This document shows, in pieces, positions 46,220 through 58,079 of a DNA stretch of 64,000 nt. Where the stretch lies: contig JAJSPD010000012.1 in NCBI GenBank assembly GCA_021307315.1, positions 372,001-436,000 of the forward strand, written 5' to 3'. The first letter of the stretch is position 1, and every line of letters begins with the position of its first letter. The DNA is from Bisporella sp. PMI_857 (lineage: Eukaryota > Ascomycota > Leotiomycetes > Helotiales > Helotiaceae). Under the pieces are notes generated by a model that was not told where the DNA came from, made no database searches, and saw only the letters and a list, made by a program, of their open reading frames with translations. Both the position numbers and the translations under genes were made by a program.

Positions 46220-47995
46220 TCACACTTCGACGCTCTTCTCTTCTCTATAGTACCCCTCCGTTCTCGCTCTCGCCTCCTCTAAACAACCTTCGAGCGTGCC
46301 TTCCTCTTCTCCAGCCATCCCATCTCTTGGCACAAGCCTAACCTTGAAGTCTCTAGGAATCGCCACCAGAGCACTTTTAAACTGGTTATAATCAGCATAG
46401 TCCGTGTTTGGTGGCTCTATCTCGCTGGCTATGATTCTGTAGCTGCAAATGATGCGGATAAGCGCTGTGTAGAGGAGCCGCGAGGCGATAATCTGGCCGC
46501 TGCAGGCTCGAGAGCCAGCCCCGAAGGAGAAATGTTGGATCCCCGTGGATGGGGTTTCCGCAGCCGGATTGAGGGTTCCGTCAGAGGAGAGCCATCGTTC
46601 GGGGTCGAACGTTGAGGCTGTTGGACCGAAATGGTCGACATCTATTAGAATTTCAGCATGCTTGAAGACGTTTGTTGACGGTCAAGCACTAACCATGATT
46701 AGCAGCCTGAGCATTGATTAGAATCATTGTCTTTGCAGGGATTGTTGCTCCATTCCATTGCACTTCAGTTACCGTTTTCCTCGGTAGACTCATGGCTGAT
46801 ACAGTGTAGTACCTAGCAGCTTCCTTGACAATGGCATTCACATAAGGAACCTGCTCGTCCTGATAGCTATTCCTCCAAGCATCTCTCACGTCTGGATAAA
46901 TGCGCTTGATATCATTGTATGCTTTCTGCTGAAACATTTGTCCCTCCCTTGTAGCCAACGATCCAATACAACTCGTCAATGTGCCTGGAATCGTCTCAAA
47001 CCCTCCAGATACCAGAGAAAGACAAATAGAGCTAACCTCCACACCAGTAAGTTTCGTCTCCTCATCCTTCAAGATCGCCGCCGAGATACAAGGCTTATCG
47101 GTCCCCTTCTTGATCATGTCCCTTACCTGCTCCAATAATGCGTTCAAATAGCTATCCCTCCGATCCCTCAACTCTCTGCTCCGTCGATTCTTCTCATTAT
47201 TCGGCCAATACCTGAGAATCGGGATATAATCCTGGAAATTCTCGCTTGCGCTCCTCAACAGCGATATCGCGCTCCCAACCTCCAAGATCTCCCTCAACAT
47301 CCCGTCATACACGCTATCCATGCGAATCCCATAACACAGCGTCAGCGTTGTGTTCAGCGCATACCTCTGAATATACCTCCTGACCTCAATCTCCGTCCTC
47401 CCGCCCCCGGAATCCCGCGCCATGTCCCGAACGATGCAATAAGATTCCAAATCAAACATGTCAAAATAATCCCTGATTTTCGCGCGCGAGAGTGCTTGGC
47501 CCGCGGCCTTGCGCTTGTTCTTGCATGACGGAGACCAGGGCGAGCTGCCGATGGTGAACCCTTGCGTGCTGCTTATGACGCCGTGGAAGGTGTAGAGCGT
47601 GGGACGGTCGATAACGGCGGATTGGTGACCGATGAGTATGCGTTTGCAATCCTCAAACGAGTTTACCACCACGGCTCTGGTGTTGCCTAAACGAATCTGG
47701 AAGATGGAAGTACGGTATTTTCGCCACCAGCGCTCGCAAACGGTGGCGTGGTCATCGCCGAGTAGGAGCAAGTGGCCGACGATGGGACGGGCGTCTGGTA
47801 TTTCAAAGATACCTTTGATATGGGGGATATCAGTGGAGTTTGAGAGCTAGATAGATGTTAGCTCTTAATTTAAGGACTGACGAAGGGACTTAAATTGTAG
47901 AGTATATAAGAAAGCAGAAGCAGGATTGCTACTACACTAATGGCAATGCTATTTGTCCAGAACGGGAGTCTGTCTTGAAGAGCTAGTAGTTCCAT
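46220..47995 (-). CDS. cytochrome P450, CYP504 (phenylacetate hydroxylase) type
   Basis: Heme monooxygenase anchored in the ER. Exons 47882-47995, 46694-47846 and 46220-46641 give 562 residues. Exon 1 holds the membrane anchor (SIAISVVAILLLLSYILY). Then come DIPHIKGIFEIPDARPIVGH, GFTIGSSPWSPSCKNKRKAA, the I-helix region SLVSGGFETIPGT, and the ExxR-equivalent stretch in the VPYVNAIVKEAARYY block. Exon 3 contains the heme-binding loop FSFGAGSRACSG. Resemblance to fungal phacA/phacB enzymes (2-hydroxylation of phenylacetate or 6-hydroxylation of 3-hydroxyphenylacetate) is strong in the DARPIVGH to FTIGSSPW region, but other CYP504-like roles are possible. The first intron is only 35 nt; without splicing the frame stops six codons after the anchor. 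No other phenylacetate-pathway gene is nearby. Confidence 0.82.
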
Positions 47996-48710
47996 ATTGT
48001 CAGGTGACCTCCAAGCTTCGAGGACTACGATATAGTTCTTGTCTGCACGAACGTGCGGAAGGTTAATCCCATTTCAGACCATCGCTAATAAGGTGCTCAT
48101 CTGATGAGATAAAGCTTATGATAATAGCTTGGGAAGTATATCTTCATGATCAGCCCCCGCAGGATCAGCTTTACTTTAACCCTCTCTCTGCATCCCACCT
48201 TCGCAGCCACCCAAAGCAGTAGTTGCATCCTTCACCACACAATTGGCTGTCCGGACCTCCCAATGATATCCGTTCGTGGCTCAGAAAGATAACGGAAGTC
48301 GCTGAGGTATCAATAACTCGACCCGGTTCGTATCACCACAGATCTGCGGCCATCTGGGACTATCGTTTAGCCCTTCGTCAAATGCCACAGTAGACGAAGC
48401 ATGGACTCCTAGTGGCGACATTGAAAAAGATTGGATTGCAAGATGCAATAAGATATTTATTCTTGTTGGTATATTCAAAGCCCTAAGTATAAGAGGGTTT
48501 GGCTGAGAATATTTTGCTTACATGTAAACCACAACTTCAGCATCGAGAAATAGCAGAAACGTCTAACTCTATACGAATTGTATCATTACAAGAGTATAAG
48601 CTGTTGTACTATCTTGTATAAAGGCCCGTATCATCGCCATCTATCCAATCCCTATTTTGAGCTCCGTCTTTAATTCTATGATCATAATCTCTCACCACTC
48701 GTTCGCCTTA
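47996..48710. other. intergenic between P450 and CobW genes
   Basis: P450 promoter and 3' flank of the CobW-type gene. AT-rich; nothing else seen. Confidence 0.5.
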
Positions 48711-49856
48711 TCATATAATCTTCTCTGCCTTTAATACACCTGTCTGGTCGCCCTCTAACTCTATATAACATCCTCCTTCTATCCTCTTCTTCCATTTCGT
48801 GCTCTCATATCTGGCCAGTATTATCGTCATCCGTAGCACGACGCCGCTACTCGATTCATGTTCGTCGCTCGTCTTCAAAGGAGTACACGTCCATCTTGAG
48901 AACGCCCAGTTCAGTATATACCTTCCTCCTCCCGTGGCACCATTGGTAGGAGATATCGACTCGTCCGAAGATGCGATGGGGGAAGAAGCTGCTAGAACTG
49001 CTTTGATGCGATACACCTCATCCTTCGGCGCGGATTTCAGCAATTTTTCTAATTTCTGCGTATTAACCACCGCTCCCTCCTCACCCTGCAGCGTAACAGA
49101 CAGCACCTCAACCTCGCTCTGATGTCCCTTCTTCCCATGCGCATGTTCATGTTCATGTTCATGCTTATGTCCATTCTCCCTCGCTTCCCCTAGGCTCCTC
49201 GCCAACCCGCCATCAATCCCAAAAACAACACCCACGGGGACCTTTCCCCTATCACTCCTCACCCACGCGACATCGGCCCCCAAATCACCCAAACGATCCA
49301 AACACTCATCCCATCTCCGCTCCCCAACATGCTCCCACTTATTAAAAACCACAAGGTCCATATACTTGGCCTGTATGCGCGCCGTATAGCTCGTATCTTC
49401 ATAGCCCGCCCAATTCTCCACGTCAATACAAGTAACCACGCCATCCAGCACGAACCTGCCGTGCGTCTCCCTGCTCAGCCGATTAACCTCCATCGCCAGG
49501 GTCGCTGGAAACGCGCTGCCAGAGGTCTCCACCACAATCCTATCGATGCCCTTGCCCCCATTCCCATTTTCGTCCCCGTTCTCAATGCCCTGCCCAGCTA
49601 GCTCCCGCAAAGCATCTCCCAACCCACCCACCAAATTACAGCAAATGCACCCGTTCAACAGCTCTCTCGTACCCGCGATAGCGGACGCGTTCGCGAGCTG
49701 GCTATCGACGGCCACGTCGCCAAACTCATTTTTGATGAGCGCGAGCCTGTAGTCCGGGTTCTGGGCTTGGAGCTGGGGTATGAGGTTTAGTAGGAGGGTG
49801 GTCTTGCCGGAACCGAGGAAGCCGGTAATGATAGTGACGGGAATGGGGCTCATCAT
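48711..49856 (-). CDS. CobW/COG0523-type GTPase, putative zinc metallochaperone
   Basis: G3E-family P-loop GTPase, probably a metal chaperone. The intronless 381-residue protein has Walker A GFLGSGKT (residues 12-19), the metal-binding GCICC motif (C70, C72, C73), the ETSG switch region (IVVETSGSAFPA), the guanine-specificity region VVFNKWEHVG (NKxE in place of NKxD) and a His/Glu-rich loop HKHEHEHEHAHGKKGH around residues 230-250. The C-terminal CobW domain ends in an unusually short way (GDQTGVLKAEKII) compared with bacterial members. Eukaryotic relatives (ZNG1/CBWD) deliver zinc to methionine aminopeptidase; this fungal branch is more divergent, so the client is not assumed. The first of two adjacent ATGs is used. 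Confidence 0.85.
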   Translation of the reverse strand: MMSPIPVTIITGFLGSGKTTLLLNLIPQLQAQNPDYRLALIKNEFGDVAVDSQLANASAIAGTRELLNGCICCNLVGGLGDALRELAGQGIENGDENGNGGKGIDRIVVETSGSAFPATLAMEVNRLSRETHGRFVLDGVVTCIDVENWAGYEDTSYTARIQAKYMDLVVFNKWEHVGERRWDECLDRLGDLGADVAWVRSDRGKVPVGVVFGIDGGLARSLGEARENGHKHEHEHEHAHGKKGHQSEVEVLSVTLQGEEGAVVNTQKLEKLLKSAPKDEVYRIKAVLAASSPIASSDESISPTNGATGGGRYILNWAFSRWTCTPLKTSDEHESSSGVVLRMTIILARYESTKWKKRIEGGCYIELEGDQTGVLKAEKII

Positions 49857-50495
49857 TTTCTTGGGCTAGCAAGAAAAGATAATATAATATGAGCGATGCC
49901 TCAATAGTAGCTTGAGATTGCGCGGAGCGTTATTGTGATGGAGGGGTTGGAAAAATCTAGGTGATGTCGCACCTTATCGGGCTTTACTTCAGGGGTGCTT
50001 ATCGGATGACCCCGCTATCAAAATGGCCCCCAAAATCAGCGATCACAGCCCTAGCATGAAGACAAGGAATGAGGAAGTCGTTGAAATAAGGTTGTCACAG
50101 ATTTACATATTGTGTCTCATCTTCATTCCATAACGATATCACTCTTCACATCTCAAGAATACAAGATCAGAAATGTTATAGTCTAAGAGTCTCATTCCTT
50201 TGAAATCATAACGACCATTGGTGGGCATAACCTTCTATAACCCTAAAATAGTACACATCCGAAGAGAAAGTCGTAAATCCGTATTCCCTTTGTAATGTAC
50301 AACTCAACGCTTGATTTTTTTTATGCACTAATCCCTCCGTCCCTAGAAGAATGTATGTAGAATCGAAAAGTGAACTCCATATCCGAAAAATGGCGCACGC
50401 GCCGACAGCTTGCCCTTAAGATAAGTCCGTCCAAGAAGTGAAAGATGGGTATCCCCCTAGATCGATTGTCTTTGCGCAGAAATAGGCTAAGATTC
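49857..50495. other. intergenic, nothing recognised
   Basis: CobW-gene promoter and 3' flank of the DUF1996 gene. No gene seen. Confidence 0.5.
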
Positions 50496-52431
50496 TCATT
50501 GTGAGAGGCGGCGGAGATGCTTGTGAATGTGCCGGCCTGACAATGATCGCTTTGCGTTTGGTGCCTTGCTATAGACACTCAGTGTCAAACTTCCTCCACA
50601 GGTTTCCTTGTTGTCACCCTCGCATGGCATGTTACACTTGCTCTCCTCTACCGAAGTGCTGCCACTCAGAGCATTACCACAGAAGCACTGTCCACCATAC
50701 TCGGTTCCGGCCATACTGAAACCCTTGGAGTCGCAATAGGCAACACATTTGGTGTTGGTGACTTGCCTATGACCAATATTGGCGAACTTGATGCCTGAAA
50801 GGACACGATCGTTGGAGTCGGAAAAGCAGCCATGGTATGACCAACCAGCGGTGCTAACAGAGTCACCACTCGCCGTTGCTGCTGGGAGTGGCGCGGTGAC
50901 GGTAGTCCAGACAACAGTAGTCTCCGAGACATAGGATGTGACGAGAGTGTTGGAACCACCTCCAATGGGTGCATGGGTAGGAGCAGGAACAGCATTTGCT
51001 ACGGTTGTAACTGCAGTATTACTTGGCTTGGGCACAAAAACACCACCAACTGGAGAAGAGGATGGCTGAGTTGCACCAGGCTTTTCAGATTCAACCGGTG
51101 CTTCTGGCGAAGTAGGGGTGTTGACAGGAGCAGTAGATGACTGAGCTGGTGCTGCAGAGGTTGCAGGGTTAGGTGCAACAGGTGCAGCCGAGGTTTGAGG
51201 CTTGGATGGGGTTGCAGGAGCTGCGTTAACTCCCCAAGTTCCAAGAGCAACGTTGCCGGGCAAAGTGTTCATGACACCAACAATAGTATCCTTAATCTCA
51301 GGTTCGATGTTGCAAGAAGTGGAAGGGTCATTTAGTCCACCAATCAATCCAGGACATTTGTCCATACCAGAAGAACCAGCATCACAATTATCAATAATCT
51401 GTTGGAGAGTAGCCACATCCCAACCAGAAACCTATCAAGATTAGCTGAGGGATCCTGAAGATTTAGAAATACGACTTACAAAATCAGCGTGGAGACTGTA
51501 ACCGGTTGGGTCACCATTGGAAAGGACGAATGGTTGGTTTCCTTGTCCTTGGGTCCATTGATCGGCGAACTTGGGGGTGTTCCAGTAGAGCTCATAGAAC
51601 AAATGAGGAACGTGGATCCAACCTTGAGGGCAATTTCCATGGGTTGGGAAGGCCATGTTGTTCTTGTAATTGGTGAGACCGGCAGCAGGGTTATAGCAGG
51701 ATGGGAAGTGGATATCGGCTCGAAGAGGAGAAGCATATCCATCACAGTTCTTATCTGGGAAACCAACTCCTGAGCCCTTGTTTCCTGGATCTTGGATCCC
51801 CACCCCATGAAGACCGTCAGAGTCAGTAGGGTACAATGGGGTGTTATCGTTGGATCGTGGACAGGTCCATTGAACTGGTTGTGGCTTGCCATCAGCGAGA
51901 TCGATGATTTGCCTACCGCCAGTCGCTGGTGGTGTACGAAGAGTTGAGTCACCAACAAGCATCTGAAGTCCTGGTGGGAAAGCTTGAATCTTGTCATCAG
52001 TGGCATCAAAGCTGGATCAGTTGTTAGGCCACGGTTGCTTGAGAAGATCGACGGATACAATGGACTCACAAGTAGTACACGTTCATATAGAAGAGCTCTA
52101 CATCCTTGAAAGTACCATCCTTAGCCCGGAAATACAATTTCGGAGCCCAATAGGCGCTCAGATCATTCTTAACAAGGGACGAGGTACAAGTTGACTGCTT
52201 TAGAAGCTGATCGGGCGAACTGAGGTTGATGGAGAAGGCATTGCCTCCTTGAATGGTGTGAACATGGCCGGCTCTAGTTCCAGGATTGACGATGGGATCC
52301 ATCGCTCCTTCGACCAGAGGACCCTTTCCATAAAAATGATTGACAGCGAAGGTGCGCTTGGTGCTGGAGTATGCGACAGCTGCGTTTGCAAAGGCCAAAA
52401 TGGCAGCAGCCGTGGCAAAGGTGAATTGCAT
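50496..52431 (-). CDS. secreted DUF1996-WSC domain protein
   Basis: Predicted extracellular or wall-bound protein. Exons 52070-52431, 51480-52011 and 50496-51431 give 609 residues. A signal peptide (MQFTFATAAAILAFANAAVA) is followed by DUF1996 (about residues 25-310: NHFYGKGPLVEGAMDPIVNP, GTRAGHVHT, the PRSNDNTPLYPTDSDGLHGV region and CPQGWIHVPHLFYELYWNT). A Pro/Thr/Ala-rich, probably O-glycosylated linker follows, then a WSC domain near residues 500-590 (GWSYHGCFSD, CVAYCDSKGFSMAGTEYGGQ, CFCGN, CEGDNKETCGG) that may bind wall glycans. No C-terminal membrane anchor is seen; the end is basic (KRSLSGRHIHKHLRRLSQ). The combination is common in ascomycetes. DUF1996 has no settled activity. Confidence 0.88.
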
Positions 52432-53276
52432 GATGAACGAAGTTGTTGATAAAAGTCTGCTCTATACCTGCGAGGATGTTGAACGGAAGATATCTCCTGG
52501 ATGGTCTGTTTTGTTGGGGGGGAAAGATGCGTTGCTGCTGACTGATATGCCGTCGAGGCTGAATCACTTTTCGTGATGAATGATGGGAGGGGAAAACACA
52601 CAAATCAATTGAGTGAGTGGAAGTTGGGTATTGTTGGCTGTGTGGGTGAAAAGAAGGTATAATCTGTATCAACAGATTGAAAGGAATGGACGCAGCAGCA
52701 AGCACAAAAAGGAGCGTGGGGTAGCAAAATTCACGGGAGGAGAATCGTAGGCGGAGAAGAGAGGAAAAGGGAAGGAAAGAACGAATGGATGGTGTTTCTT
52801 TATATGAATCTGAACAAGTGAGGCAGGCGCTGTACAATTGTTCCTTCCCCCTGCAGATGATGTGCAACCAAGAAACAAAAAGTGGGTCCATGATGTTCCT
52901 GGTTATGATTGTTCCGCTTATCCTAGCCTTGCTTTAGCCCGCATTAGCGTCTTTTTACAATAGTAGCTGCCAATCGCACTAGTTCAGCCGGAGGGGCTAA
53001 TCAGGGCGGTAGCGGTCTAAAGATGCACACACATCAGCAGAGAAAAAGAAGAAACAGACATATGTGGAAATTGGTGGTGGTGATGGGGTATGCAGAGCAC
53101 AGCACCAAAAAAGGAAACAACCAATTCAGATTCACAGATGACCTATTAGGGTGAATACAGTTCCCCTTCCCTTTTCGTGTTTCTGAACGCTAACTAACCT
53201 TATCTGCTGTTCTCATGATTTGTTTTCCCCCTGCTTTGACAGGACGGCTCACGGGACGGCTCACATGTCCAAGGGA

Positions 53277-53293
53277 TGTGTGTGTGTGTGTGT
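53277..53293 (+). repeat. (TG)n microsatellite
   Basis: Eight TG units in non-coding DNA; preceded by a short direct repeat GACGGCTCAC at 53243-53264. Confidence 0.85.
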
Positions 53294-53563
53294 TGTGGTG
53301 TGTCATTTACTTCATGAATAACATTTTGCCACTAAATCATTGGCAAAGCAGACAACACAAACCGTCTCCGGACTGCAATCATGGTCTGGCCAGGAAAGTG
53401 GGAAATTGTAGCGTCCTCCTGTCGTTTGGTTAGGTGTGTTATCTAGTGATTGGTACCTTGCAGGCTGAGCGGCGGGTAAGACCCGAATATTCAGGGGCTT
53501 GCCGAATCATGATCCACTTTTATTAGCCTTTTCTGCCGTCCATACTCCCTGGTCCCCCGGGCC

Positions 53564-53580
53564 TTTTTTTTTTTTTTTTT
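53564..53580 (+). repeat. T17 homopolymer
   Basis: Seventeen consecutive T in non-coding DNA; length may be unreliable in assembly. Confidence 0.9.
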
Positions 53581-56366
53581 GGTTAATTTTTTACTTATTT
53601 TGATGATTTACCAACAAGGGCAAGGGGGCGCTCGAGGATCATCCATCCTCGAGCGATTCCTTTTTTCTGCTAGCAAAGACACAGTAGAGCGGAAAAAACG
53701 TCGGACCGCCCGTTTCGAAACACGTTTCCTTGCCTCCCATCCAGTCGGACGGGTCCGGGTGCTCCACTCCATGTACGTGATTTAAATATACGTTTCAGGT
53801 TCTGCATCTTATCGATACTATCCCACAGCACCAGTACTACTCCAGATCAGGAGTCCTTATCTTGCTTTTGGCTTGAGGATTAAAAAGCTGAGCCTTCTCG
53901 AATAGACCTCTGTGAAAGTTTAGGGACGTTTTATTTCTGTTGTAATGCCATGAATGATACAGTACCAGATGAAGACATTTTGACACTGCAGGTGTAGGAA
54001 CAACATCTATGTTAGTGGCTAAGACACACGAAGGTTAAAAATGTTGTCGGCGCTGCCATAATCGCCCAAAACAGGTGTTGGCTTGTACTGGAAAGAAAGT
54101 GATGACTGCAGCCAACCCACGCCAACCACAAATGCTCATTCTTTTACCAATGCACCCACCCATCTATCTATACCACACAAATACGACCCTGCGCCTCAAA
54201 ATATCCCTGACGTGCATTTCTGTGCCCTCTTCTTATCCATGGGACAGATACACATTTCTCTCCCCTATACCAGGATACAGTAGACCATCATAGTGGTAGG
54301 GGTGGTGTATGATTGGAAGGATTAGGCCCCCGTCCCAAGCTCCTCTGTCATCCCCTCAACAAACAGTGCAATTTTAACAACATGCCACTACTATTAAGAA
54401 AATCGGTCATCAGGCAGAGAACCGGAAGGAATCACAACATCCCTTGAAACCGAGCCAAAAATTAGAAAATCTTACCTGATGATGAGCATGTCGCACCACT
54501 TTTCTCTGCATGAGTTTTCCGATCCGACAGGAGCCCGGCTTCTAGATATCATGATCGTCCACGCCAGTGTGCTCAATCACTGCAATAGATGGCTTCATAA
54601 GGTCTTACTTAAAAGGCGGCTTGAGAAAAGAACCACAACAAATACCGCTGTGGAGAGCCTTTGTTGGGATACAGTTGGCGAACGCGCTGTCAGAGTTTTA
54701 ATCGCGCAGTGGCTAATGTTCCACCAGGGCAGTCCTGACTGTTAGCTCTGTAACTACCATCTAGGCTACCGACAGTGCGCTGCCGACAACGAATCGTGAT
54801 ACGACATATGGCATCCATAACGGCAACATACTTTGATCATAAGGTCTGAGTCAAGACTGCCTAAATTTCTAGACAGTGTTTAGCTGGAAAAATTCCTATT
54901 TGGCGCCTCACAAGAATATGAAGTGGTGACATCAGAACTTAGTACCTGTGAACATGACTCCTGAAAGCCTCAGCGAGCACCACGAAATGTAATGTGTCAT
55001 GGGACGAAAATATCGTGTTTCGTTCCAGAGCATTGAATTCTGATTACGTTGAACGGACAGTGCAGCTGATCTCTATTCTTTTCATTCATTAAATCCGCTG
55101 AATTTACTTCGTAATTTCTCCATAGCGATTGGCTGTCCTTGGGAAGCAGTGTTGCCAGCAATCAGGGGACCTACAGCCGTTGGTACCAGTAGGATACAAT
55201 CTTTCATTCGCTGCAAAATACCCGATGCCAACTGAATCTTCCCGCACTCAAGATCTCACAAGGAGAACCAACAGCATTGCATGAGATCGGAAGACAGCGA
55301 CACGCCTTCTGAGACTCGTTTGGTGATGGTGAGGAAATGGGATTGATAGGCTGTCAGCTTCCACCATCTCCAGCCGAGGCTCGCACTCTCAACCAGCGAT
55401 GCTCTTTCAGTCTATCCAGTCTATCCAGTTGGCTTATAGCTTAAAGCACACATACAAATAATGCGTGAATTTCAGCACAAAAGGATTTGATGGGGCATGA
55501 TGCTTTGGCGCTGGCGATGTTACATTGCGGCTCATTGTCAAGCGCTTAACCGGACAACTACCGAAGATCACATCACCAGGTTTTGTTCTTTCAAGACTTT
55601 GTCCCAAGAAATAGTCCCGCTCTCGTGAATTATTCTCTCCTTGAAGCGCCAGAAGGGCCAACTGCCACCAGACGTTCTACTTTCGCCTGCTCAGCGCCAA
55701 TGACCGAAACCATCATTGATCACGAAGATCTCTATATGTATGCCTTTCAACACTGCGCAGCGACAACTCTCGCGCACAATAGCGTAATGAACGCATTCAA
55801 TACCATGACCTATGTTATTGATAACGTTTCTTCTCCCTTAATAGTTAACCCTTGGCATGAGCGATGGCCAGGATGATCTAGAAGCAGTTCTCCAAATCGA
55901 CTTGCGCTCCTAGCACTGTGACCAGCCTAGCCCACAGACCTAGGGTCAAAAGACGAATTTCCAGACATTATATGCATATCTCAGCTTATATTCTTCCTAG
56001 TCATGAAGTAGAAACAATGGAAACCGAAGTTCTTCACCAGAAATAGCCACTTCATCCATCGCTATTTTCATGTTCGAGGGCCCTATTGAGCTCTAGCCTG
56101 CTGCCGATCTTCCGTAGTTTATACCATCAGATCCACGCCAGGGTTTGACGTCATGTGGGGAACCCAGGTCCCAGCCTGTTTCCAAACAACCTCACATATA
56201 AACCAAAGCAAAAAAACTCAAAAAAAACTCCCTTGTTAACCATCTTCAATCAAATTATCCGCCTAAATCGTTAATCCTTCCCGTAACAGCCTCAAAACTT
56301 TAAAGGCACAGTGCCTTTAAACATCAGCCAAAACATTTCTTCGGGATAAAAATAATAATAATAATA

Positions 56367-56940
56367 ATGTCCCACCAACCCTCGCAGCTCGAGCAAGCAA
56401 CCGCCAAAGCTTCCGAGGCGTACGAGGCCGTGAGCAATAAATTGATGCAGGCGGAGAGGAAGGGTGATGGGGGCTATGATGCGGATCGGGACCCCGCAAA
56501 TTTTGGGTATGATACTGGCGGGAATAAGGTGAGGAAAGGAGGGTTAAAGGAGCAATTGGATGATAAGGCCATTGGGGCGTCGAGCCAGCGGAAGGAGGAG
56601 ACGCTCGTGGAGAAAGGCAAGGGTTCTCTCTCTCTCTTTTTTTTTCCATTTTTTTTTTTTTTCATTGTGGATACTCTAGGAAGTTGAAGCGGGAGTATGC
56701 CGAGAGGTTTCTGTTTTGTTTTTTTTGATTCCGGGTGAAAGGGGTGGAAGATTTGGAGCCGGAGGCTGACTTTGCGCAGTGAAGTCTTGCATCCCTGGCC
56801 CGTCTTCCTCCTCCACCTCGGCGGAAACACGGAGCGAGGCCGCCCCGGATGTGCCGCCGGTCAGACCGGATCATGATGTTCAGGTCGAGGAGTTCTTGAG
56901 GGGTCAGTATCATAGCAGGAGCGGCGATGGCAATGCCTGA
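56367..56940 (+). CDS. small conserved hydrophilic fungal protein
   Basis: A 136-residue protein from exons 56367-56616 and 56780-56940 joined across a GC-AG intron (AAAG/GCAAGG ... GCGCAG). The N-terminal part reads LEQATAKASEAYEAVSNKLM and NFGYDTGGNKVRKGGLKEQL; the second exon gives KSCIPGPSSSSTSAE, then APDVPPVRPDHDVQVEEFLR and GQYHSRSGDGNA. The splice keeps one frame and turns EKG... into EKVKSCIPGPS, which fits this type of fungal protein. Without splicing the first exon runs into a T-rich stretch and ends at 56687. It is hydrophilic, with no signal peptide or membrane segment. I recall similar short proteins in other ascomycetes but know no function. Confidence 0.7.
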
Positions 56941-57530
56941 CCCGCTGGAGAAGCACAAGTAGGCGAGAATGCCGAGCGTTGGGGGAGGTGAAACATGTAT
57001 GATAATCGATGTTTTGACTGGTAGGTATTTTGGGAAAGGAGGGGAAAATAGAGGAAATGTATATTTTGAGCTTCAGGCTGATATTCGAAAGGGGGAGTTT
57101 CAAGGTGTGAGAATGGGTTGTTGATTAGGTTGTTTAAGAGGTAGAGAGTCCCCGAATTGTACAGTAGTGTAAAGTCCATGTTAAAGCCTTAAATATATTG
57201 GGGTGATGGGAAGGCACGATTGTATGAAGAATAGACCCTCTACTTCAGGTTGATATATCATGGGTGAACTAATTCACTTTGTGGAGTTGAAAGTTCCACG
57301 TTTATCTTGAGGACCTCAGTCTACTATCCCATGCCAGATTACAAGAAAGTTCGCAGCGGTGACAATGCATTAAACCTCAAAGTGCATGCCTCCTCCTCTG
57401 CTCTAACAGCATCTCCCTTTTCGATTCAGCACTCCTTTCGCCGGGGCGCTTTCATGGTAACAACCATAGTCTTGATATCGAAATTTGTAATTCACAAAAT
57501 GTTCTCCCCTGAAACTCGCAATGTGATCCA
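56941..57530. other. intergenic, nothing recognised
   Basis: 3' flanks of two convergent small genes. No gene seen. Confidence 0.45.
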
Positions 57531-57980
57531 CTACAACAGCTTAGCTTCATCCTTTGTTATATTCAAAGAGTTCATAATAAAGATACCCTGCTTCGCTTGC
57601 TCCTCAACGTGCTTCATGTCCCGGGTGGAGATTGCAGAGGCTCTTTGCTTACGATCTCTTCTGTTCATGAGCATGATTAAGAATTCGGAATATAGTGCTT
57701 TTGGGAGGATGGAGCAGAGATCGAGGACAACAGAGTATGTCTTGCTATCGCGGACGATGGAGTTAGGGCTTACGATAAGGGCCTTAGCCTGATCCATTTC
57801 ATCTTGATGCTTAGAGGCATCGCATTTCTCTCTATAACTAGGCATAGAATTACAAGGGAGAGATCTATGCTTGGAGATGGCTAATTCCAATTCTGGCTTT
57901 GATTTTGGGAGCGGCTGTTCAATGATGGCATGAATCTCCTGCTTGAGTTCATTGCCAAATCCTTCCTTACTTTCATGTTA
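57531..57980 (-). CDS. small protein related to 45.2 kb protein
   Basis: An open minus-strand frame from about 57980 to a TAG at 57531. It reads ELKQEIHAIIEQPLPKSKPE, then KHQDEMDQAKALIVSPNSIV and DSKTYSVVLDLCSILPKALY, ending in a basic helical stretch (NRRDRKQRASAISTRDMKH). The D-S-K-T-Y-S-V-V-L-D-L-C core lines up with D-N-D-T-Y-A-V-V-L-E-A-C in the protein at 45207-45776. No in-frame ATG begins the frame; the first internal methionine is in NSMPSY, so an upstream exon (perhaps 58080-58260) is likely. Family and function unknown. Confidence 0.5.
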
Positions 57981-58079
57981 AGGTTATCGTACTTTTTCTA
58001 TCGCTGACAATTAAGACTATACCGACGGCAGTCAAGTTACTAATGAGATACAGAAAGCGGGATTATTATCGTTAATTCC

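Larger units (their letters stand above)
52432..56366. other. large gene-free region
   Basis: About 3.9 kb. The first ~500 nt (52432-52900) should be the promoter/leader of the DUF1996 gene. Further on there are a TG repeat, a T17 run and several short frames (for example 54479-54745 and 55583-55876, plus) that might be decayed genes but show no family resemblance. Nothing else can be supported. Confidence 0.5.

Noticed and set aside
41423..52431. P450, Pth11-like, CobW and secreted protein as a biosynthetic cluster
   Set aside because: No polyketide, peptide or terpene synthase is present, and the P450 resembles catabolic CYP504 enzymes.
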